NCBI GenBank assembly: GCA_031772625.1
Contig: CM062805.1
Location: 799,803,119 to 799,867,118, forward strand
Length of the DNA stretch: 64,000 bases
Origin: Pinus tabuliformis
Taxonomy: Eukaryota > Streptophyta > Pinopsida > Pinales > Pinaceae
Direction of reading: 5' to 3'
A model generated the notes under the pieces. That model did no database searches. It was not told the origin of the DNA and worked only from the letters and a program-made list of their open reading frames with translations. Position numbers and translations under genes: made by a program. Below are positions 9,542 through 23,300 of the stretch, in pieces. Position 1 is the stretch's first letter. Every line of letters begins with the position of its first letter.

Positions 9542-12500
9542 TAAGACGATGTATATTTTGACACACTTCTTCTATGCTATGATATATCATTATTACCAGC
9601 TATCTTGTGTGACATGTTATTGAATGTTTTTAAATTTACTGTTTTGATTATTGCAAATGTCTATTTATCATACGAGAAGCAACTGCATCTGCTAATGTAT
9701 TTCAATGTCTTGGAATATGCTGATATTCAATGTAATCAAATTCATGTTCCAAGAGATGAACTCTCAAAAATAATCTTAATAACATTGGATTTCTAATGGC
9801 ATAAACCCTGTTAAGCTGTAATACAACGAGTTCAAAATCTAACCTAACAGTCAAACTCCGAATCCCAAATGAGACGGATTCAAATACTCAATCACTGCAC
9901 TATACTCTGCAATGTTATTCGTTGTTTGATCGAGGCTTACCCCATGCATAGATACTAACTCATCAAAGGGTGAATAGATAACCCAAGCTGCGGAAGAAAT
10001 GTTTCGTGCACTACGACAAGCACCATTAGCAAAGCCAATGTATGTTTGAAGAGACGTCGACATTTGCAATATCAAGAGTAAAATCAAGATAAGCAGGAAT
10101 AATGATAAAAGCACTCTCTAAATTAGGCACACTTTTCTAATCTAAAACACACTAGCTATAAGAAACTAATCTAACAAAAATCTCCACACCAAAATTTAAG
10201 CATGATATCTCTTCAAATAAAGCATTTTCGGGTTTACCAAAAGAGACACCATCAAAATCTACCAATTCATAGGCCCCTTTTTCCAGCTTTCGCTTAATAA
10301 TATAAGGACTCTGCCACATAGGTACAAATTTTCCTACCCTAGCTTATCATTTGCTTGATCATATAGTAAAACTAGGTCTCCTTCCGAAAAATTACGAGGG
10401 GTAAAATTTTAGTCGTACTGAGCTTTTATTCATTTCGCATGAGTCTCGATTGCTGATGCAGCAGTGCATCGATTCTCATCTAGCTGAGCTAAGTACAAAA
10501 GACGTTTCTCCTCTTCAGAAGTGGCTGGGAGTAATTCTATGGCTAATTGTAATGATGGAATTTCGCATTCAATAGGTAACACTGCTTCGAAACCATACAC
10601 CAGTTGAAAAGGAGTGAAACCAGTTGATATTTTCACTGAGGTTCAATATGCCCAAAGTGCTGAAAATAACATGTTATGCCAATTCGACTTATGAATACCA
10701 ATGATTCGTTGGATCATAGTGACTAAAACTTTATTGATAGCTTCAACCATACCATTAGCCCATGGGTAATATGGAGTAGAACTATCGTGACGCAGGCCAA
10801 GTTGATCTGTCAATTCAGTCATCATGATGTTTCGAAAGTGACTTCCATGATCAGTAATAATAGCTTCAGGAAGACCGAATATAGCAATTATAGGATTGAA
10901 TACGAAAGTTGCATCAGTCTTGTTGTCTGTCGAAAATGTAGGCATTGCCTCGACCCACTTAGTAAAATAATCTACTGCTAGGATAATATATGCATTCCCC
11001 CCGGCTGAGTGAGGGTTACATGTAATAAAGTCAATACCCCACTTTGCGAAATGACCGACAACAATTATAGGGTGGAGAGGAGCAGGTGGAGCACACATCT
11101 TACAATCAAAAATTTGACAACTATGGCATTTTCAGACTGCATAGATACAATCTTTGAATAAGGATGGCAAGAAATAACCAGCGCGCAATATCTTTTGGGT
11201 TGTGGCATACCTAGAGATATGACCACCACATTCTCTAGAGTGCCAGTCATTCAGAACCTTTTCATCTTCTTCATGAGTTAGACAACGTCAGAAAACAGAA
11301 TCCACCCCACGATGATAGAGTGTATCACCAATAATATTGTCTTGTTGGGATTGGAAACATATTTTTTGTCGCTGAGATCATGAGATTTCAGGTCGAAAGA
11401 TTGGGTTTGGAGATAAATAATAATATCTCCATACCATGGATCAAGAGTACTGATAAGAAACAATGATTCATCCGCAATGGGCTCTTCTGCCACAGTTTCA
11501 ATGTTAGTACGCGGGAAATCACACATGAGTTCGGTAAAAACCAAAGATTTCTTTGCCTTGGATTTTTCAAATTCCAAGTCAAATTCCTGCAAGATAGCTA
11601 TCCATTTGGAATACTTGCCCCCTAGCAATTGTTTGGTCATGATATACATCATAGGGTTACAATAAGAAATTACCGTGGTTTTGCGTAAGAAGATGTAGTG
11701 TCGAAATCTTTGGACATCTTGGACAACTTCCAAGGCCAATTTCTCCACATGTGAATATTTAATCTCAGTCGGATGCAGAGTTCAAATAAGATAGTAAATC
11801 ACATGTTCATTGTTGAATTCATCTTCCTGAACTAAAACCATGCCAATGGTGGAATGGGAAGCAACAAGATACAAAAAGTAATCCTGGTTGTAATTGGGAG
11901 GATGCAGTAATGGCGCATGGGTTAATGTGTGTTTAAGTGCATCAAAAGATTTTTCATATATCACATCCCAAAAGAATGGAATATTCTATTTTAATAACCT
12001 AGTAAAACCTTTTGTTATCTCGGCATAGTTAGGAATGAAATGATGTAAAAATTTTGCTTTCCCTTGCAAACTTTGGAGTTGGCGAAGAGTCGAAGGAGGA
12101 GGTAGATTGACGATAACTTCAACCTTCAAGGGATCGACATGAATGCCAGCTTTTGAAATGAAAAATCCCAATAAACGTCCTGTTTCTACATAGAATACAC
12201 ATTTGTGTGGATTCAGCCTAATTCGATAATGCCTACATATCATAAAGATAGTTCGTAAATGAGTGAGATGATCAGCTCTATGCAATGAATGGTAGGTAAA
12301 TCATCGAGATAAGGCTGCACAATGTGCTTGATGTCATGAAATGCATAAGACATAGCCCTTTGAAATGTTGCTCGAACGTTCTTCAATCTAAAGGGTAATT
12401 TGCAATAAGCAAATGTTCCCCTGGACAGATGAAAGCTGTTTTAGGTTGATCAGCAGGGAGTATGTTGATATTATTGTAACCAAAAAACCATCCATAAAGG

Positions 12501-15500
12501 AGAACATTTCACTGCGGCACAATCATCAAGAATTTGATCGATATAGGGGGTTGGATAAATGTCTTTAGGACAAGCTCGATTAATGTCCCTATAATCGATA
12601 CATATTCTTATTGTTCCTTGTTTTTTGTTAACAAGAACAATATTCGATACCCAATCGGTTAAAGGAATTGGATAAATGAAACCTCCACGAAGTAATTTCT
12701 CAACTTCAGCTTTGATAGCAGTGGCTTTTCTTGAATGTATCTGACGCAAACGTTGCTAGACAAGTTTAGCATCCAGGTAAGTTTTAATTTCATGAACAAC
12801 TATTGATGGATCGATCCCTGGCATTTCTTCATATGACCAGGCAAACACGTCGCGTAATTCTTGAAATAGGGCTTTATAAGTCTGGATTTCATCGTCCGTA
12901 CAGGAAGCACCTATATGAATGTTTTCAATAATTCCGGATTTAACAGTAATATCAATAGGCACCGTTCGAGAGATATTTCCCAAATTTAAATCAGAATCAA
13001 GATGTTTCAATGGATTTTGTGGTTCTTTGACATAGTCAGTAGTAAAAATAGATGAAAAGTCATTTTCAAAATGATCAAGCTCAGCTAAAAACGAAGATCG
13101 ATGATGAAGATCCTGCCCTGGTAAATCATCAACAAGCAAAAGTTCATGAATCTGCTCATCAGTATGAATAGGATCAAAAATGTTGTTGAAGATGAGGTTG
13201 ATATCGAAAGTGATTCCCCATGGACCACATTCATTGGATCAATTTTGGTTGAATAAGAGTCAGAAAATGATTGTACAACCTGATATGCAATTTCAATGGG
13301 ACTCAAAGGCATCACATCACCAAATGAATCCACCGCATAATTGGAAGGTACGATCCAAGGATCATCAAAGCAATAGTGTTCGATGAAATCATATGAATAG
13401 TTGCAATAGAAGGCAATACGTTAGGAGGAGGGAAGGAAAAGGTTCCTAGTAAACCAGAATCTTTAATCAAACCTACTCCAACATCCTTGTAAGGGATAGT
13501 TGTTTTACCGACATGCTGAATACTATTTGAAGAGGCTGGGTTGGATGAGAAATAAGTCAGTTGGTCTATCGTAACGATCTTTCTGTTATGAGGAAACTTG
13601 ATAAGCTGAAAGACCGATGAAACAATAGTAGTCATAGCATAAGACCCACTGTGACCCAAGAGAAGGTTGTAATATAGAGGGGCATCAACCACTTCCACAT
13701 CTAGATTTACAGTTTTGCCTTCGACCCCTATAGGTAAATCCTGCAAAATACCAAAAGGATGGAACCCTTGGCCATCAAAAGCCTTTAGAATCATCAGAGA
13801 CTGATTGAATGTGGGAGAACCAAGCGATCTCTAACACTGGAATGACATAATACACGTAGAAGCCCCTTCATCAATCGCAGTCCAAAAGCAAGGTTTGTTT
13901 TTTACTAACACTGGAATCTGGAAAGCCATTTGATGAGGTAGACGGGGTGTACTATTCTCTAAATCAAGGATTATTAGGTTCGAATCCTGAATATCGATAG
14001 CTCCTATAGCAGAAAATAGTAATTTACGTTGTGCTGGCCACGATTGCAACACTTCCAAAGCCGACATTGCTAAAGGGGAAATAGCTAAATCTTCAACAAT
14101 GTTATAATTCTGAGCAGCTCTCGCATGTGGATTGAAAGATGATTTACGAAGTATACCTTTAGCAGAAGGTTTGATTACTAAGAAGGGGTTGGGTTCCTCG
14201 ATCTATAGCAGATCAGAACTAGGAGGAGTTGTAGTTGATGTGTTTGAATTAGAAGATTCTACTTCTTTACCACCATAGGATTTTTACTACCATAATCTTG
14301 TAATCGCATCGCAATCCTGACATGAGACATCATCATAATGGGTTCTTCTGAGGCATTTGAGGAAGAACCAATCATCTTACTATCTTGATTAGGAAAAGGA
14401 TCCTTCAAGACAGTAGGCATTGAGAACCTTTAACGATTTTCGAAACCTCTGCTCGATGTGGGCAGTCTTTCGTAAAATGATCCTCATCGCAAATGAAACA
14501 AGGATAGAGAGGTTTTCGTTTTTTGTCAGTAGATTCATTTTTATCTGCTTTCTCTTTTGAGTTTTGTTTGTTTTTCTTCTTCCCCTTATTTTTATTACTG
14601 GTTTTTTATTTGGCCATAGTTGTTTCTACGACATCAATATCGATAGGAATTTCAGCGGAAGAATCTCATGTCGGGAATAAGGTAAAGTTGTAATAGGAGA
14701 AGAATTCTTTGAAGACTTCTTCTTACTTTTAGTACTAATTGAACCAATCATACCATCAGCGTCATGAGACCCTGAAGGAGCTGCAGTTATTTGACTGTGT
14801 TTTGGAAGATCAGGGATTTTTTCATGTAAAGTACCTAACTACGTATAGACGAGGTCAAGGTACTGAGCTAGAGCAATGACTTGCTCTTCAGTGAAAACTC
14901 CTGCCTTAGCTACATCTTCAGTGATTTTAGGTAACAATGATTTAACAAACCATTCCGCTAAAATTTGATCCGGAATAAAAACTTTCACCAAACACCTTCT
15001 ACGTCGCCATTCATGAATATGATCAGAAATATATGTGGACGTGGATTATTTCAGTGAAGTTAACAGTTCCGTGCCATTGTCGTATCTGACAGGCAACTGA
15101 AAATGAGTTAAGAAAGAAGTGGCTAACTGACTGAAATTATAAAAAGAGCCTCATGGTAACTCAATGTACCATTTGGTGGCACGACCAATCAGAGTTCGTT
15201 GAAGAAGATGTAATCGAATTGAATCATCAATGATGGAATTAGATGCACACCAGAGGTGATAATTCATAACATGATTTGATGGATCCTCTCCTCACTTACC
15301 CTCGAACTTCGAGATATCACTGGGAAACTTATTAGGCATTGGCTGCCAATACGGAGAGATAGTAAATTGGATTGTTCGTAAGGCGCGACAAATCAGGTAA
15401 TTCCAAATTTGCAATAAATGGTAACTAACAGTTAGGGTCATGAAAACCTTGGGTAACAAGACCAGCCCCAGGAGGAGGATATCCAGGATAACCTGCAATT

Positions 15501-17253
15501 GGATTTGCATTAGGAATGTTATAACCTCCTGGGAAACCAGGATTAACTGGACCAAACTGGGGTTGTTGAGGTTGTTGATAAGTATAGCCAGGGTACGGTT
15601 GATACTGACAAACTGGGTTTTGTACAGTAGGACTAAATTGATACTGTCCCTGGTACGGTTGATAAGTGAATTTCGGTTGATTTGTGACAACCATACTTGG
15701 ACCAGCTTGTCTGTAGGCATCTGGACCGAAATCTGAACTGTAGGTCTTGACTGTGGTAAAGAGGCTTGAGGAGTTTGCACTGACGCAGGAACAGTAGAAA
15801 CTGGAGCTACAAATACTCCAGGAATAGGTGTGGTAGGTTGAAAATAAGCTGCAGTAGTTGCAACAGCAGTTTGAGGCGGAGTTTAAGGTGAGCTAGGCCC
15901 AGGCTGCTGAACTAACCAGGTGCACAGGTTTGAACAGTAGGTTGGACAGGTTGCTGGGTTGGACCAGAAACCAAAGGTTGTCTAGATTGACTTGATAACT
16001 GCACATTAGGTTGCATAGTTTGTTGATTTTGAGATGGATCCCACACCATATTAATTCCAGGGTATGGACCCATAAAAGGTTGTGCATATGGAGGACCATA
16101 ACATGGTTGAACGTAGGGCTGATAATTAAGCGGCAAATTTCCAGCTCCTTGTAAAAATGGTTGACCAGAAGGTGGTTGGAAACCTTGAGTTGGGTACTGA
16201 CCTTGAGGTTGGTAACCATGAGGCACGTACTGAAATTGGGGTTTACCTTGAGGTATATATTGAAACTGGGGTTGACCTTGAGGTATGTACTGAGTCTGGG
16301 GTTGACCTTGAGGTATGTATTGTCCTGAAGGTATGTTCTGTCCTTGAGGTTGCCCCCCAGGCGGTAACTAACTACCTTGAGGTTGCCCCCCAGGCGGTAA
16401 CTGACTACCTTGAGGTTGCCCTCCAGGCGGTAACCAACTACCTTGGGGTTTCCCCCAGGCGGTAATGACTACCTTGAGGTTGAGGATTTGCAATACTACC
16501 AGACATCATAAAGATTTCTTCTGTGCTCAACGCTTGAGTTCCATTATTACCAGTTGATAACTCATGTTTGATTGGTTGAGGAGATGCTCCTGAAAAAGTA
16601 CCAGTGAGTGACTGGTACCAAAGGAACAAAAGGACCGCCATATAAAAAAAAATTTGGTGTTTGGGAAAAACATAGATGATTGTCTTGACATATTCAATGG
16701 AGGATAATAACCTCTTGGTGTAGGATGAAAATAAATTCGAGGTGATGAAAAAATAAGACCCGGGTTTTCTAAAAAAATTGTCAATGATACGTACCAAGCG
16801 TCACTCCTAAAAGGACTGTAGAATATTGATTCACACTCCCTAAGATTTAAAGTTGGTTGGTTTTTCGGGAAGATTTACATCTTCATCTAGACTGACAAGT
16901 TCTTCAATAGAAATGAGGTTGGAAGGAAGATTTTGGGTAATGATATTTCCTACCTTGGGTGAACCAGAACTACTAGAAGTTGGAGAAGAAAATCCCGAAG
17001 TTGGAGTAGCAGGTTCAGTTTCAGGCTTAGAAACTTTAGGTTCTTCAACTAATTCACTCGTAGGAGAATACTACTAGTAACTTCGGAAAATGAAATTGGC
17101 TCTTGAATGTACTCTTTTGTTTGTATTTGATAATCAAGATGAACAATTAAAGATGACTCTCCGGCTTCTGGTGATCCAACTCTATTATCACTAGGTGATA
17201 CAAGAGCTCGTAGCCCTTCAAATTGACTTGGTGTGTACTCAAGACGTTTCCCT

Positions 17254-17395
17254 GATAGCCAAAGCTTTCAAAAAATTTTGTCTCTGTGTATCTCCATGCC
17301 CAAGATATGTTTTTCCACTCCAATATCCTTCATATCGAATGTCCTAGAGAGCTGAGCCTTTAAACTGTTGATCTCTTCCATGCTTTTTCTTGCAA
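17254..17395 (-). mobile_element. Copia reverse-transcriptase fragment, unit 1 junction
   Basis: 142 bp encode the C-terminal side of a Ty1/copia reverse transcriptase (pieces of RTFDMKDIG, LGMEIHRD). The fragment is the same as at 27977-28118 and 38697-38838, where the copia element continues. It is carried along by the tandem amplification. Confidence 0.88.
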
Positions 17396-20300
17396 GGACT
17401 GACTCAGTGATGGTAAGAAATGGATGACAGATATTTTGAAAATGAATGGTTTATTTGAACTGACCTCTTGAACACATAACGACACTGCAAATGGTTTGGT
17501 GACAATTGACCCAAAGCTAATACCCAGAAACCGGCTGAAGACTTTCAATATGGTTTGATTAACTGCTAGGTAAAGGATTTCCCAACCCAGGTGAACAAAA
17601 GTGTCGTGTTCAAGAGTGGTTAACGGCTTTTCTAAAACATAAGGTGTAAAAAACAAGTTCATTTTCTCTCTTTTCCCCCACTATTTCTTCCAAGTACCTC
17701 TTTATTTTTTGACAAACTTGAGGAGGATAACATTTGCTTGTTTATAAGCTCATCCTTTGGATGAGTCCAACTTAGTTTAAAATTCGAACCCCAAGAAGGA
17801 GTGGTTCGTTCTTGTTTAAAATTGAACAGGTCCTTTACTGTTAAATTTCTAACGAGTCCAGTATAGGAAAAACTCGATGTTTTTCAATTTTAGGGAGTCA
17901 GAAGAAAAAATTAAGAAAACTCCATGGGTGTCCTTTTTCGTAAATTTGTGTCCCTCAAGCCCGCAAAAGTATAAAATAATACTTTAGAGAACCACTTGAC
18001 CATTACGATTAAGGAGTATTTTTCATAATTAGTGACTTTGATTCGAAAAAGTAAAAAAGTGATCAAAGACACGTCGTTTCATAACTAGTATCGAACTTGA
18101 AACAACAAAAGTCTGGTGATCTTTTCACGTTTATACGGTGAGAAAAGAGTTGTAAGTGGACTGCCCTTTTAATTCCATTTAACGAGTTAGAAAGGGGAAA
18201 AAATTGGCAATCTTTTCATATTTTACGAGTGAGAAAAGAACTTAAAGAGGACTCCAATGTTTCGCTTTTTCGTAAATTTGTGAAAGAGTCCAAAAAAGTG
18301 ATAAAAGTATACTCTTTGTTGAAAAATGATCAATTTTCCCTAAAAAATCCAATATTTTGCACAAAAACTGAAAACATTACTCATACCTGTTTAAGATAAA
18401 TAAAAATGTGTTTAAAAAGTTACCTATTTAAAGTGAAAAATAAATAAATTAAAAATTCATTTATTCAAAAAATCTTATAAAAAGGGATTTTCTAAGTTCA
18501 TTTTTACTATTTGATTTCAGAGTGAGAACTGAGAGCTTTTGGGTAAAAACGTTCCTGTGAAGATTCTAGAAAATCCGTCCGTTGGAATCGAAAACCGTCA
18601 GCTCCAGGTAATCCACATCCTTTTTATCTTGCATTTCAACCATTTGTATTTCATTTTTACGCTTTCATTTTGATTTTTGAAGGAGAATTTAGTTTAGAAA
18701 ATCACTCGTGGGGGTCCGCAGGTGCAACATGCGGCCCCTGCGGACCCCGACTTTTTTCTACAAAGGAACAAGTCGTGGGTCCTCACCTATTGATTACCAC
18801 ACGTGCGGACCTACGCACTATCTGTAAGTAGTGGGTGCGGACCCAGCGAAATGGATTTGAAAAACATAAATTTCTCCAATGTCACCCAAAATTTTTTGAA
18901 CTAAATTGTTCTAATATGTCTTTTTGCATTATAGAACACTCAAAATGCTTATTTGGCGAGAACGCGAGCACGCTTATGTTGATATTTCCATAATAAATCA
19001 TTCACCCACATTGCAGGCATTATGAGCATGCAAACTGTTTAAGTTCTAGGCAATACTAGGCATGAGGGCCCAAGTAGACTTCTTGCAATGGCTGGTAGAC
19101 AGGTGGAACATACAGGACCAGTGCTTCGTGATTGGTGGCCACCGGCTCAAAATTGAGCTAGAGGACATATATTTTTTACTGGTTTGCCCAAGAGAGGCGA
19201 ACGATTATCTCTTTTCGGGACTAGGCCAGGTGCCGAGTCTGTTGCTAGTCTCTGATTGGAGTTTTGCAATGATCAAACAAAGGACAAACACATCGATATT
19301 AAAACGATCGATTGTCCTGAACTTAAGGTTATTTGCATTCACTGTCACCAGGCTATGCGGGAGTGTAGCGTTGCATGTAGCTACTAGATCCGGATGTAGA
19401 TGGCTATAGATTGTTATCGAGGCACCATATTCAACTGGTGTGAGGCTGTGTTGGCAAATGTAAAAGGCCAACTTCCCAAAGGAAAGAATGGACAACTGAA
19501 AAACTTTGGATACGGTTTAATCATTGTCAACTTTTCTCTAGAGAGGGTCCCTATGCTAGTCCCATAGCAACTTCTTGTTGATTCTCGTCTTCCTCGAGAG
19601 CCTAGGATAATGCGTTGGGTTGCTTTGATGGCCCGTCACCCTGAGGAGGGTTCAGAGGTTGTTCAATTTCCACCTGACTATTTTCATTGGTTGAACAACC
19701 AACTTTTTGTGATTCAGGATTTTCCATATGTCAGGATGGATTATCGCGGTAACCCAGACATGACTCTTCCACTAGGAGAGCAATGGGATGATTCAGGTAA
19801 AATCATTTTCAACACTTTCTAAGATTTAACTAATTTTTTTTATTTTTTAAATAGTCCAAAACTGAATATTAAAAGTTTTAAATGAAAATGTGGGTCCACG
19901 ACGACCAGCCACTCTCTAGCCTTACGAGAGGAGACACCTAGTTGCAGCAGTACCAGCCCCACAGGACCAATCTATAGAGATCCTAACCGATTTGGAGAAT
20001 CATCTAGAACGCTTGACAACAGATATTCTAGAGACTGGCATAGATGATATTCCACTTAGGTTACAACGATATGTGATTGGGGTCCCAGGACCTTTTAGGA
20101 GGTTCCTTTGTAGGGTGGCCCGAGCAGTGGTTTCTTATCGTGATCATCACCAGGGATAGGATGATCGCTTTTGTAGACTCACACAACATTTTTGTCTTTT
20201 TGTACTATCATTTTTGTCGATCATAAGGTGTTTTTCAACCTATGATCGAAGACGATGTATATTTTGACACACTTCTTCTATGCTATGATATATCATTATT

Positions 20301-23300
20301 ACCAGCTATCTTGTGTAACATGTTATTGAATGTTTTTAAATTTACTGTTTTGATTATTGCAAATGTCTATTTATCATACGAGAAGCAATTGCATCTGCTA
20401 ATGTATTTAAATGTCTTGGAATATGCTGATATTCAATGTAATCAAATTCATGTTCCAAGAGATGAACTCTCAAAAATAATCTTAATAACATTGGATTTCT
20501 AATGGCATAAACCCTGTTAAGCTGTAATACAACGAGTTCAAAATCTAACCTAACAATCAAACTCCGAATCCCAAATGAGATGGATTCAAATAATAACTCA
20601 ATCACTGCACTATACTCTGCAATGTTATTCGTTGTTTGATCGAGGCTTACCCCATGCATAGATACTAACTCATCAAAGGGTGAATAGATAACCCAACTGC
20701 GGAAGAAATGTTTCGTGCACTACGACAAGCACCATTAGCAAAGCCAATGTATGTTTGAAGAGACGTCGACATTTGCAATATCAAGAGTAAAATCAAGATA
20801 AGCAGGAATAATGATAAAAGCACTCTCTAAATTAGGCACACTTTTCTAATCTAAAACACACTAGCTATAAAGAAACTAATCTAACAAAAATCTCCACACC
20901 AAAATTTAAGCATGATATCTCTTCAAATAAAGCCCATTTCCGGGTTTACCAAAAGAGACACCATCAAAATCTACCAATTCATAGGCCCCTTTTTCCAGCT
21001 TTCGCTTAATAATATAAGGACTCTGCCACATAGGTACAAATTTTCCTACCCCTAGCTTATCATTTGCTTGATCATATAGTAAAACTAGGTCTCCTTCCGA
21101 AAAATTACGAGGGGTAAAATTTTAGTCGTACTGAGCTTTTATTCATTTCGCATGAGTCTCGATTGCTGATGCAGCAGTGCATCGATTCTCATCTAGCTGA
21201 GCTAAGTACAAAAGACGTTTCTCCTCTTCAGAAGTGGCTGGGAGTAATTCTATGGCTAATTGTAATGATGGAATTTCGCATTCAATAGGTAACACTGCTT
21301 CGAAACCATACACCAGTTGAAAAGGAGTGAAACCAGTTGATATTTTCACTGAGGTTCAATATGCCCAAAGTGCTGAAAATAACATGTTATGCCAATTCGA
21401 CTTATGAATACCAATGATTCGTTGGATCATAGTGACTAAAACTTTATTGATAGCTTCAACCATACCATTAGCCCATGGGTAATATGGAGTAGAACTATCG
21501 TGACGCAGGCCAAGTTGATCTGTCAATTCAGTCATCATGATGTTTCGAAAGTGACTTCCATGATCAGTAATAATAGCTTCAGGAAGACCGAATATAGCAA
21601 TTATAGGATTGAATACGAAAGTTGCATCAGTCTTGTTGTCTGTCGAAAATGTAGGCATTGCCTCGACCCACTTAGTAAAATAATCTACTGCTAGGATAAT
21701 ATATGCATTCCCCCCGGCTGAGTGAGGGTTACATGTAATAAAGTCAATACCCCACTTTGCGAAATGAACGACAACAATTATAGGGTGGAGAGGAGCAGGT
21801 GGAGCACACATCTTACAATCAAAAATTTGACAACTATGGCATTTTCAGACTGCATAGATACAATCTTTGAATAAGGATGGCAAGAAATAACCAGCGCGCA
21901 ATATCTTTTGGGTTGTGGCATACCTAGAGATATGACCACCACATTCTCTAGAGTGCCAGTCATTCAGAACCTTTTCATCTTCTTCATGAGTTAGACAACG
22001 TCAGAAAACAGAATCCACCCCACGATGATAGAGTGTATCACCAATAATATTGTCTTGTTGGGATTGGAAACATATTTTTTGTCGCTGAGATCATGAGATT
22101 TCAGGTCGAAAAGATTGGGTTTGGAGATAAATAATAATATCTCCATACCATGGATCAAGAGTACTGATAAGAAACAATGATTCGTCCGCAATGGGCTCTT
22201 CTGCCACAGTTTCAATGTTAGTACGCGGGAAATCACACATGAGTTCGGTAAAAACCAAAGATTTCTTTGCCTTGGATTTTTCAAATTCCAAGTCAAATTC
22301 CTGCAAGATAGCTATCCATTTGGAATACTTGCCCCCTAGCAATTGTTTGGTCATGATATACATCATAGGGTTACAATCAGAAATTACCGTGGTTTTGCGT
22401 AAGAAGATGTAGTGTCGAAATCTTTTGACATCTTGGACAACTTCCAAGGCCAATTTCTCCACATGTGAATATTTAATCTCAGTCAGATGTAGAGTTCAAA
22501 TAAGATAGTAAATCACATGTTCATTGTTGAATTCATCTTCCTGAACTAAAACCATGCCAATGGTGGAATGGGAAGCAACAAGATACAAAAAGTAATCCTG
22601 GTTGTAATTGGGAGGATGCAGTAATGGCGCATGGGTTAATGTGTGTTTAAGTGCATCAAAAGATTTTTCATATATCACATCCCAAAAGAATGGAATATTC
22701 TATTTTAACAACCTGGTAAAACCTTTTGTTATCTCGGCATAGTTAGGAATGAAATGATGTAAAAATTTTGCTTTCCCTTGCAAACTTTGGAGTTGGCGAA
22801 GAGTCGAAGGAGGAGGTAGATTGACGATAACTTCAACCTTCAAGGGATCGACATGAATGCCAGCTTTTGAAATGAAAAATCCCAATAAACGTCCTGTTTC
22901 TACATAGAATACACATTTGTGTGGATTCAGCCTAATTCGATAATGCCTACATATCATAAAGATAGTTCGTAAATGAGTGAGATGATCAGCTCTATGCAAT
23001 GAATGGTAGGTAAATCATCGAGATAAGGCTGCACAATGTGCTTGATGTCATGAAATGCATAAGACATAGCCCTTTGAAATTTTGCTCCAGCGTTCTTCAA
23101 TCTAAAGGGTAATTTGCAATAAGCAAATGTTCCCCTGGACAGATGAAAGCTGTTTTAGGTTGATCAGCAGGAGTAGTATGTTGATATTATTGTAACCAAA
23201 AAACCATCCATAAAGGAGAACATTTCACTGCCGGCACAATCATCAAGAATTTGATCGATATAGGGGGTTGGATAAATGTCTTTAGGACAAGCTCGATTAA

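Larger units (their letters stand above)
5474..17253 (-). mobile_element. Tat-lineage Ty3/gypsy fossil, first copy (with partial 3' LTR)
   Basis: Minus-strand gypsy element, so its 3' end is on the left. Parts: partial 3' LTR 5474-5925 (cut by the gap), polypurine tract 5926-5940, noncoding 3' region to 7769, opposite-strand PMD gene 7770-9453, extra RNase H about 9647-10063, integrase about 10200-11280, RNase H about 11450-11960, reverse transcriptase about 12000-12760, protease about 13560-13930, gag about 14430-17253 with a Q/P/G-rich N-terminal part. The gag end is fused to copia sequence and no 5' LTR exists. It is an old, broken copy with roughly a dozen or more interruptions. The lineage call rests on the second RNase H, the absence of a chromodomain and strong likeness to the better element at 51901-64000. 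Confidence 0.9.
6696..17395. repeat. Tandem composite unit 1 (10,700 bp)
   Basis: First of three head-to-tail units, each made of the gypsy element from GGACTGACTCA in its 3' noncoding region to its gag, plus 142 bp of copia reverse transcriptase. The left boundary continues into native gypsy sequence; the right boundary (GCAA at 17392-17395) joins directly to the next unit. Identity to the other units looks like about 99% by eye, with many one-base indels. Confidence 0.92.

Noticed and set aside
15440-16465. Plus-strand open frames (also at 26280, 36876, 37597 and 62551-63405)
   Set aside because: Shadows of the low-complexity gag region on the other strand; repeated residues mirror the PQG repeats.
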